Under the pieces are notes generated by a model, which was given only the letters and a program-made list of their open reading frames with translations, did no database searches and had not been told where the DNA came from. Position numbers and translations under genes: made by a program. A stretch of 5,092 nt of DNA from Candidatus Moraniibacteriota bacterium (GTDB lineage: Bacteria > Patescibacteriota > Minisyncoccia > Moranbacterales > UBA2206): NCBI GenBank assembly GCA_023261605.1, contig JAHFOP010000026.1, positions 1 to 5,092 on the forward strand. Direction: 5' to 3'. Shown here in pieces: positions 1-4,933 of this stretch; position 1 is the stretch's first letter, and each line of letters opens with the position of its first letter.

Positions 1-25
1 CCAGGTTCGAGTCCCGGTGGGCGCA
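1..25 (+). tRNA. 3' end of a tRNA gene, isotype unknown
   Basis: Only the T-arm and the 3' acceptor strand lie in the window. The T-stem is CCAGG/CCCGG around the loop TTCGAGT, with one A-C mismatch in the middle. It is followed by the acceptor strand TGGGCGC and discriminator A25. The next bases are CAC, so CCA is not encoded and must be added after transcription. The 5' acceptor strand would be GCGCCCA, nearly that of the tRNA-Arg gene at 164, but the anticodon is outside the window and no isotype can be given. Confidence 0.85.
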
Positions 26-61
26 CACAAAAAATTAAAAATATTTTGAAGTCTACAGAGG

Positions 62-134
62 GGCGGCTATCGTCTATCGGTTAAGACACCGGTTTGTGGT
101 ACCGGGAAGTTGGGTTCGACTCCCAGTAGCCGCC
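62..134 (+). tRNA. tRNA-His (anticodon GTG)
   Basis: A full cloverleaf can be folded. The acceptor stem 63-69 pairs with 127-133 over seven pairs, the D-stem GTCT 72-75 with AGAC 84-87, the anticodon stem CCGGT 89-93 with ACCGG 101-105, and the T-stem 110-114 with 122-126 around TTCGACT. The anticodon GTG is at 96-98. The extra 5' base G62 faces discriminator C134, which is the G-1:C73 pair that marks bacterial tRNA-His for histidyl-tRNA synthetase. No CCA is encoded. Unusual details are G at position 37, a four-base variable loop (GAAG), and a U8-C9/GTCT core that looks like tRNA-Glu. Confidence 0.96.
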
Positions 135-138
135 CCCC

Positions 139-160
139 TGTATGCTTCACGATTCATACA
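139..160 (+). repeat. Inverted repeat in the tRNA-His/tRNA-Arg spacer
   Basis: TGTATG (139-144) and CATACA (155-160) form a perfect six-pair hairpin with a ten-base loop, filling most of the 29-base spacer between the two tRNA genes. No T-tract follows, so it is not an intrinsic terminator. It could be a processing element of the tRNA precursor or chance. The pairing is seen directly; the role is inference. Confidence 0.45.
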
Positions 161-163
161 AAC

Positions 164-236
164 GCGCCCGTAGCTCAATGGATAGAGCACTTGTCTTCGG
201 AACAAGGGGTTGTAGGTTCGACTCCTGCCGGGCGCA
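164..236 (+). tRNA. tRNA-Arg (anticodon TCG)
   Basis: All four stems are fully paired. The acceptor GCGCCCG 164-170 pairs with CGGGCGC 229-235, the D-stem GCTC with GAGC, the anticodon stem CTTGT 190-194 with ACAAG 202-206, and the T-stem GTAGG 212-216 with CCTGC 224-228 (one T-G wobble) around TTCGACT. The anticodon TCG at 197-199 reads CGA/CGG and possibly other CGN arginine codons. The discriminator is A236 and no CCA is encoded. It is 29 bases after tRNA-His on the same strand, so the two are probably on one transcript ending at the hairpin at 243. Confidence 0.96.
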
Positions 237-242
237 CAAAAC

Positions 243-269
243 AAAAACAAGCATCATGGCTTGTTTTTT
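243..269. terminator. Bidirectional Rho-independent terminator
   Basis: AAAAACAAGC (243-252) pairs perfectly with GCTTGTTTTT (259-268) around the six-base loop ATCATG. The forward strand then runs through a T-rich tract, and the reverse strand leaves the stem through its own run of T (complement of the A-run at 243-247). It sits 7 bases after tRNA-Arg and 26 bases after the response regulator stop, so it can end both converging transcripts. Only two of the ten pairs at the loop end are G-C, with one more inside, so the stem is moderately strong. Confidence 0.8.
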
Positions 270-294
270 ATTTGTTTCAACTTGGCGCGAACGA

Positions 295-678
295 TCACTC
301 TTTCGCTTGTGGCTCGGGCGCGTCAAGTATTTTTTTGACTTCAGCAACCATTTCACTCGGCGTGAAAGCGGACTTGGCCAAAAAACCATTAGCCCCTAAC
401 TTGATAACGTTCTCCAGACTATCGACCAGATTGCTCAAAATGACAATTTTTATCTTTGGATCATATCCTCCACCACGCAAAGTTTTCACCAATTCAAAAC
501 CGCCCATTTCCGGCATAATGAGATCAGAAAGCACGACATCGACACTTTTCATTTTAATGGTTTCTAGTGCCTGTTTGCCATTTTCCGCCAACGACACTTC
601 GAACCCAGCTTCGGAAAACTTTTTCTCATAAATCTCGGAGATCATTGGATCGTCTTCAACTATCAATATTTTTGACAT
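295..678 (-). CDS. Single-domain (REC-only) response regulator
   Basis: A 127-residue CheY-like receiver domain covering residues 2 to about 118, plus a short Pro/Glu/Lys tail and no output domain. The acidic pocket is E8/D9 (with D10), the phospho-accepting aspartate is D52 in the segment SDLIMPEMGG, the switch Ser is S82, the switch aromatic is F99 and the conserved Lys is K102. Every residue needed for Mg-dependent phosphorylation is therefore present. It starts 9 bp after the stop of the histidine kinase gene, so that kinase is the probable phosphodonor. Without a DNA-binding or enzymatic domain it must signal by binding another protein; type IV pilus or motility control is one known role of such regulators but is not shown here. 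The ATG has an A-rich leader without a Shine-Dalgarno motif. The stop is TGA and a bidirectional terminator follows. Confidence 0.95.
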   Translation of the reverse strand: MSKILIVEDDPMISEIYEKKFSEAGFEVSLAENGKQALETIKMKSVDVVLSDLIMPEMGGFELVKTLRGGGYDPKIKIVILSNLVDSLENVIKLGANGFLAKSAFTPSEMVAEVKKILDAPEPQAKE

Positions 679-687
679 AATTTTTTA

Positions 688-2463
688 TTATTTCTTAACT
701 ACAATATGTTCTGGCTGCTTAGTCGGAATTTCAATGATGAACCGAGAACCCTTACCCTCGCCTTCGGACTCCGCCCAGGTCCGGCCGCCATGTGCTTCAA
801 TCATCAGCTTCACGACATAAAGTCCCAGTCCCGTGCCTTCAATATTAGCATTGGCTGTATCCTTCCGAGAAAACTTGGCGAAAAGTTCAGCAATGTTTTC
901 CTCTGAGATCCCCGCTCCGGTATCGGAAACTGTGCAACGAATGACCGCACCCTTCAATTGACCTTTTTGATTATCATCTTTTTCACGCAATCTGTATTGG
1001 GATTTTGAATCAAGCTCCACTCTCATATCAACCTTGCCCTTGCTGGTATATTTTATCGCATTATCAACAAAATTGAAAATGGCTTCAAAAATCTTGCCCT
1101 TATCCAAAATTAGCTCAGGTAATTTTTGATTAGGCTGCTTGTATGCAAGCTCAAGCCCTTTTTCTTCCGCCGCCGGCAATAGATTGTCATACACTTCCTG
1201 GCAGATGTTCGCCAATTGCTTGCTTTCGAAATTCAGCTTGAATCTTCCTGATTCCAAGCGCGCCACATTGAGCAAATCATCAACCAGACTTATCTGCCGG
1301 TCATTGGCGGAATTGATATTCTCTAAAACCCGCCGCTGTTCTTTGGTAAGCTTGCCGTAATCACCTTCCAAAAGCAACGAGAGATAACCCTTGATTGGTG
1401 TCGGCACTTTATGCAACTGATGTGAAGCAATGTTGATGAAGTCGGTTTTAGTAGCATCAATTTTTTCAAGCTTAACGTTGACTACTCGGAGCTTATCATT
1501 AGACACCGCCAGAGAATCAGCTAATTTTTGCAGCTGCTCTTTCCTTTTCACTTCCAACTTGACCGACTTCACCAACCAAACGCCCAATATCCACGCCACC
1601 AAAACCGTCACACTTATCAGAATCATATTCGTAACGTTGGTAAGAGGCGTAAAGAAATATTGCGCCCCCACCAGAACCACAATAGTAGTTACCAGCGCTT
1701 GCGCCGCCAGCATCTTAATCCTAAAAGCTTTGAATTTAACAATTAAATATGCTAAAAATCCCATAAAAACAGTCATGCCGAACAACCCATAAAACTCGAG
1801 CCGCGAATCTGGCAATATGCCCATATCAGTAAGATATGCCGCTAAAAATGTTTCTATAAAGAAGGAAAAGAGAAATAATTCCATTCCTAACCCCATAAGC
1901 AATATCTGTTTTCTAAAATCAGCTTCTGCTTTGCGGTATTTACGAACAAGTAGAACAAATATCCAAGCCATTGCCAATACTCCAAAAAAGATACGGGAAA
2001 ACTGGAACAATAATCCTTCGAACATATACGCATCACAACCTGTTATGTTGAACCCTCTCAGATTTATATGGGTCGGAGATAAAATAATAACAGGAGTTAC
2101 AAGTATTAAAAAAACACTCTTAAGCAGGAGAGGCACATCTTTTTTCTCCAGAAAAACATAAATAAAATATATACTAAGAATGGATATAAGAGAGGACAAT
2201 ACCCGAAGAAAAGACCAGGCAAACAGCATAAGATCACTATGAATATTTGTCCATAAGATAAGGTTCGAAATCACCCAAAGAGAAAAACAAGCAGAAATAG
2301 CAAATAACAACCGGTTGATTAGAATTTGTTTACCTTTCCAAAAAACAAAAAAACCAATTAGCATTGCAACTATGACTGTTGGTATGTGTGAATAATATAG
2401 AAGCGCCGGCACATCCGATGAAAATATAAAATATAAAGGATTTGAGAATGAATAACAGATCAT
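688..2463 (-). CDS. Nine-TM membrane sensor histidine kinase, unusual H-box
   Basis: A 591-residue hybrid of membrane sensor and HisKA/HATPase kinase. About nine hydrophobic segments are seen near residues 28-45, 50-72, 78-105, 111-130, 150-174, 186-212, 222-244, 252-271 and 277-299; the first seven resemble the 7TM N-termini of some bacterial kinases. A probable signalling coiled coil (303-340) leads into the dimerisation/phosphoacceptor helix with His348. The catalytic domain has the N-box N464/N468, G1 box D514-T-G-A-G518, F-box F528/F531 and G2 box G543-T-G-L-G547, all intact. After His348 the sequence reads QLHKVPTP, whereas HisKA normally has Thr or Asn at +4 and Pro at +5; here +4 is Lys and +5 is Val. 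There is no PAS, HAMP or sizeable periplasmic domain, so sensing must be within the membrane or through a partner. A charged insert (484-506) precedes the G1 box. The gene starts 17 bp after the Cys-rich gene and lies 9 bp before its likely partner regulator. No Shine-Dalgarno motif is seen; the ATG was chosen because a later start (M34) would cut TM1. Confidence 0.95.
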   Translation of the reverse strand: MICYSFSNPLYFIFSSDVPALLYYSHIPTVIVAMLIGFFVFWKGKQILINRLLFAISACFSLWVISNLILWTNIHSDLMLFAWSFLRVLSSLISILSIYFIYVFLEKKDVPLLLKSVFLILVTPVIILSPTHINLRGFNITGCDAYMFEGLLFQFSRIFFGVLAMAWIFVLLVRKYRKAEADFRKQILLMGLGMELFLFSFFIETFLAAYLTDMGILPDSRLEFYGLFGMTVFMGFLAYLIVKFKAFRIKMLAAQALVTTIVVLVGAQYFFTPLTNVTNMILISVTVLVAWILGVWLVKSVKLEVKRKEQLQKLADSLAVSNDKLRVVNVKLEKIDATKTDFINIASHQLHKVPTPIKGYLSLLLEGDYGKLTKEQRRVLENINSANDRQISLVDDLLNVARLESGRFKLNFESKQLANICQEVYDNLLPAAEEKGLELAYKQPNQKLPELILDKGKIFEAIFNFVDNAIKYTSKGKVDMRVELDSKSQYRLREKDDNQKGQLKGAVIRCTVSDTGAGISEENIAELFAKFSRKDTANANIEGTGLGLYVVKLMIEAHGGRTWAESEGEGKGSRFIIEIPTKQPEHIVVKK

Positions 2464-2480
2464 AAAGTATATTATTTTAT

Positions 2481-2891
2481 TTATTCATTATTTTGTAAAG
2501 ACTCTTCCTTAGTATCATTTTGAGTATTTGTCTCCGTTGCACAAGTATCTCCCTTAACTTCAGGATTGCAATATATCATAGAACACTCGCGATTATCCGG
2601 AAGACATGACTTAGCTGATTCACAATTAGTTATATCTTCGCCACATTCTTTGTATAAATCTGGTGCATATTTCACCATCTTTAAATAGTAATACTTTTCG
2701 GTACAAGCGTCATCATCACAACCTTCGAAGCATTTGTTTGTATTTACAGCAAGATCGCATACGCTTTCATATCCAACTAGATAGTCTTGCTTGATTATAA
2801 AACGACGATAAGAAAAAACACTGACTACAAAAATAAGAGCTACAAGGATATATAAAAAAAAGTGATTGCAAAAATTTTGTTTAATATTCAT
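2481..2891 (-). CDS. Cys-rich membrane-anchored protein of unknown function
   Basis: 136 residues that I cannot assign to a named family. Residues 1-11 are a short cytoplasmic end, 12-29 form one hydrophobic segment followed by RR, acting as a signal anchor, and the rest should be outside the membrane. That part has ten cysteines (45, 54, 58, 63, 83, 90, 96, 103, 108, 117), enough for five disulfides, mixed with many Asp/Glu and the aromatic stretch YYYLKMVKYAPDLY. Residues 118-136 are a disordered-looking Thr/Asn/Glu/Gln tail with no cysteine. There is no CxxCH haem site, no lipobox and no clear thioredoxin motif. The style recalls small Cys-rich secreted proteins common in CPR genomes (from memory, not checked). 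It is the first gene after a promoter candidate and is followed 17 bp later by the histidine kinase, suggesting a sensing or modulating role for that kinase; this is inference. Confidence 0.88.
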   Translation of the reverse strand: MNIKQNFCNHFFLYILVALIFVVSVFSYRRFIIKQDYLVGYESVCDLAVNTNKCFEGCDDDACTEKYYYLKMVKYAPDLYKECGEDITNCESAKSCLPDNRECSMIYCNPEVKGDTCATETNTQNDTKEESLQNNE

Positions 2892-2911
2892 AGTCGATTT
2901 ACTATATTAAT

Positions 2912-2940
2912 ATTATACATAAATAAGGCTGCTTATGCAA
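2912..2940 (-). promoter_or_regulatory. Candidate sigma-70 promoter of the Cys-rich/kinase/regulator operon
   Basis: Reading the reverse strand, TTGCAT (2940-2935) lies 17 bp before a perfect TATAAT (2917-2912). Transcription would start near 2905, giving a leader of roughly 14 bases before the ATG at 2891. The -10 matches the consensus fully while the -35 keeps only the TTG core. The short leader fits the lack of a Shine-Dalgarno motif. Confidence 0.55.
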
Positions 2941-2959
2941 TAAGATTAATGACTTGCAT
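2935..2959. repeat. Inverted repeat ATGCAA/TTGCAT over the -35 element
   Basis: ATGCAA (2935-2940) and TTGCAT (2954-2959) are perfect six-base inverted copies separated by 13 bases. One arm coincides with the -35 hexamer of the promoter at 2912-2940 and the other abuts the TAG stop of the upstream gene. It could be an operator for a dimeric regulator or a weak hairpin ending the upstream transcript, but no T-tract follows. In AT-rich DNA a six-base pair can arise by chance. Confidence 0.3.
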
Positions 2960-3919
2960 CTACTTCTTGGTACTCCCCTCATGCAACTCTTGCAAATCAT
3001 GCTCATTGACATAATTAAACGAAACTGTATATCTTTTGAGAAAAGCAACTGGACAATAACTCAATTTTGCTTCTTTCAAATTTTTAATATTTAAATCTTG
3101 TTGCCAATTCCATGATGCGATATCAAGAGTTGTCAAATATTGAGCTAATTCCCTATTGAAAAACTCGTATATGCCCTTAAAAGAATTATCGGCTTTAATG
3201 AAATGGGATACCGCACTTCGATTAGGCAATATTTCGTCAATGCCGAAGCAGAGCATTGTACCCTGCAAAAAAACGCAAGATAAGATCAACTTGTGATCCT
3301 TGACATTTTCCAATAAACGACAAAGTGCTTTTTCTTCAAACTTCAGGTCGCATGTTTTATTTTGCATTTTTTTTCGATGTTCCCATTGTCGCAATGTAAG
3401 ATGTATTTTATTTTGTACTGATAAATCACCCAGGTCTTTCAATCGAAAAACTGCATCCGGATACTCTTTTGAGAATTTTTTAGCAAGACGCCTAATATCT
3501 TTAAACTTAGCACCCTGGAGTTCGGCCAGTTTAGACGGGGAAAACAAATAATCAGAATTATTGCGATCCTCTTCCACAAGCAAATTGGCAGATTGCAAAT
3601 GTTTGATTGATTCTTCTGTTATAAAGCGGAGTTTTGGATATATCTTTGAATTACTAGCAAAAGACAAAAGTGTAAATACAGTATCTTCACATTTATTAGT
3701 GCCTAAAAAAGAAAGGAATGGCTCCTTTGTTTCATAATCCGTAAAGCGTACGACTAAATTTCCATTTAGTTTCGCTACTTCACGATCAGATCTTATATCC
3801 CACGCCCATAAATTAGTAAAATTAAAAGCTGAATATGGTGGAAATTTTGAAGTGAATTTTTCAATCTCTTCCTTGTCTAACAACTCAAGTTTTTTGAAAT
3901 TCGGAAATTCGGATATCAT
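2960..3919 (-). CDS. DUF2156 / LPG-synthase C-terminal-like (GNAT-fold) protein
   Basis: 319 residues, soluble, with no TM segment. It matches the DUF2156 pattern as I know it: the N-terminal PPYSAFNFTNLWAW segment (27-40), a DYLFSPSKLAELQG segment (123-136) followed by basic KFKDIRRLAKKF, a central HFIKAD (239-244), and the C-terminal block WNWQQDLNIKNL...AKLSY-P (270-290). This family shares its double acetyltransferase-like fold with the catalytic domain of MprF, which moves an amino acid from aminoacyl-tRNA to a lipid, and with FemX-type peptidyl transferases. For stand-alone members the substrate is not established, so lipid aminoacylation is inference. It starts 11 bp after the transporter gene and is probably co-transcribed with it. 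No Shine-Dalgarno motif precedes the ATG. Gene end and stop (TAG) are clear, and length is normal for the family. Confidence 0.85.
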   Translation of the reverse strand: MISEFPNFKKLELLDKEEIEKFTSKFPPYSAFNFTNLWAWDIRSDREVAKLNGNLVVRFTDYETKEPFLSFLGTNKCEDTVFTLLSFASNSKIYPKLRFITEESIKHLQSANLLVEEDRNNSDYLFSPSKLAELQGAKFKDIRRLAKKFSKEYPDAVFRLKDLGDLSVQNKIHLTLRQWEHRKKMQNKTCDLKFEEKALCRLLENVKDHKLILSCVFLQGTMLCFGIDEILPNRSAVSHFIKADNSFKGIYEFFNRELAQYLTTLDIASWNWQQDLNIKNLKEAKLSYCPVAFLKRYTVSFNYVNEHDLQELHEGSTKK

Positions 3920-3935
3920 AATAAGTAAACTTATT
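3920..3935. repeat. Short AT-rich palindrome at the transporter/DUF2156 junction
   Basis: AATAAGT and ACTTATT form seven pairs around two bases, spanning the stop codon of the transporter gene and the 11-bp gap just before the DUF2156 start codon. In RNA the hairpin would lie directly against the start codon and could tune translation of the second gene, or it may be chance in AT-rich DNA. A two-base loop is too tight for RNA, so one pair at the tip would open. Confidence 0.3.
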
Positions 3936-4854
3936 TATAAAAAAGTAAAAGATAAGTACCAACCCCCGTCACACTAATTGCAATAATTTTTTGCCAGATA
4001 TGCTTTGCTTCTATTTTCTCAGCTATCACCTTCGGAAGGAAGATGGTCAAAATTACACCGATAATTAAAACAAAAATTGGCTGAAATGAATTCATAAGCA
4101 ATACAAGTCCAACAGGAGCAAGCATATATGCATAGGCAACGACCACATTTCCTGATATGTATATAGATTCATTTAAAACATTGAGCGATAAAATATTTTT
4201 AGAGTTATTTTTAAACGCCGATATAAAATTTTCACGATAAGAGCGTACAAAAATAAATATACAAATACCTACTAATACGAACATTAGGTTTTCCCAAAAC
4301 AATGATCTCCATAAATTCTCTTCGAGCGCCACAAATTTAAAAATGGTTCCACCTAACGCCCAGAAAAGAGAAGCTCCTAACATTGGTATGATTGTGCTCT
4401 TTTTTCGGAGCTTAAAATGATTTTCTAAATCTATCTCAAAAGCAATGATTGTCGTACCGAGAATAATAATTGCCATGGCGATTAACTGCATACGAGTTAA
4501 AACTTCGTGAAGTATAAAATAACCCAATATACTTGCAAGCACAGGAACAAGCTGGTAGAACACTATAACTACGGAAGTTTCCTCATCCCTAAGAGCTATT
4601 AAATAACACCACAACACACCCACGCCCAATATTCCTTTAATTGCGAGAATAAAAACATTTACCAAACTAACATCTAATACTGTCCTATCCATCAATAAGA
4701 AAAAAGGCAGTGCAAATACGGAACTCAGAGAAGAAAAAAGCAGAACAGTGCCAATCCCGCTGCTTCTAAAGTATTTCTCCAAAAGAATTTTATCTATGTA
4801 ATTTGTTAGAGCATATAGAAACGGCCCAATAAGTGCAATAAAAAACCAGTTCAT
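3931..4854 (-). CDS. EamA/DMT-superfamily membrane transporter
   Basis: 307 residues with about ten hydrophobic segments (near 2-19, 34-54, 65-87, 93-114, 121-139, 153-174, 186-203, 230-247, 248-273, 289-305). They are arranged as two five-helix repeats (1-139 and 155-306) joined by the charged linker ENHFKLRKK. This is the drug/metabolite transporter architecture and usual length. The repeat signature is visible as a helix with Q-x-x-P followed by G, then HE at the helix end (101-117), and as NSFQPIFVLIIG in the second half (255-266). DMT proteins move amino acids, metabolites, sugar nucleotides or lipid-linked sugars; the substrate cannot be read from sequence. The DUF2156 gene follows 11 bp downstream, so the substrate may relate to that enzyme. 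The coding sequence is AT-rich (15 G+C in the 60 bases at 4141-4200). The leader is A-rich and lacks a Shine-Dalgarno motif. Confidence 0.92.
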   Translation of the reverse strand: MNWFFIALIGPFLYALTNYIDKILLEKYFRSSGIGTVLLFSSLSSVFALPFFLLMDRTVLDVSLVNVFILAIKGILGVGVLWCYLIALRDEETSVVIVFYQLVPVLASILGYFILHEVLTRMQLIAMAIIILGTTIIAFEIDLENHFKLRKKSTIIPMLGASLFWALGGTIFKFVALEENLWRSLFWENLMFVLVGICIFIFVRSYRENFISAFKNNSKNILSLNVLNESIYISGNVVVAYAYMLAPVGLVLLMNSFQPIFVLIIGVILTIFLPKVIAEKIEAKHIWQKIIAISVTGVGTYLLLFYK

Positions 4855-4879
4855 AAAAATTTTTCTATTCTATCTTTAA

Positions 4880-4908
4880 ATAGTATCATCCTAACCACAA
4901 ATAAGCAA
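4880..4908 (-). promoter_or_regulatory. Possible promoter of the transporter/DUF2156 pair
   Basis: On the reverse strand TTGCTT (4908-4903) precedes TACTAT (4885-4880) by 17 bp, which would start transcription about 19 bases before the ATG at 4854. A second -10-like box, TAGAAT (4872-4867), lies closer but has no fitting -35. Matches are partial and the 79-bp gap is AT-rich, so chance similarity is possible. I see no terminator in this gap, so read-through from the gene at 4934 is the alternative. Confidence 0.3.
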
Positions 4909-4933
4909 ATTTACTAGCTTTTTCTTATCTTTC

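Noticed and set aside
295..297. TGA read as glycine (code 25 used by some CPR lineages)
   Set aside because: The receiver domain is complete at this TGA and a terminator follows; other genes end in TAA or TAG and no in-frame TGA occurs inside conserved domains.
313..326. Copy of the tRNA 3' end (CGGGCGC) as a possible attachment site
   Set aside because: The match to the tRNA-Arg end is only about seven bases, lies inside the response regulator coding sequence, and no integrase is present.
147..389. Reverse open frame across tRNA-Arg and the terminator
   Set aside because: It is antisense to a tRNA, crosses the terminator hairpin and overlaps the end of the response regulator in another frame.
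110..631. Forward open frame of 173 codons across tRNA-His, tRNA-Arg and the antisense of the response regulator
   Set aside because: It runs through two tRNA genes and a terminator and opposes a clearly conserved receiver gene; no family features in the translation.
1390..1425. Compensating frameshift as the cause of the odd H-box
   Set aside because: Other frames across this stretch do not restore the consensus, and the reading frame continues cleanly on both sides at the normal spacing.
706..2161. Several forward open frames opposite the histidine kinase (706-906, 1139-1360, 1430-1792, 1528-1746, 1817-2161)
   Set aside because: All are antisense shadows of a kinase whose motifs are intact on the reverse strand; translations show no domain.
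3300..3551. Forward open frame opposite the DUF2156 gene
   Set aside because: Shadow of the reverse-strand gene, low-complexity Cys/Phe/Arg/Ser translation, no start context.
4903..4925. AAGC/GCTTTTT as a forward-strand terminator
   Set aside because: The stem is only four pairs with a ten-base loop, and no forward-strand gene precedes it.
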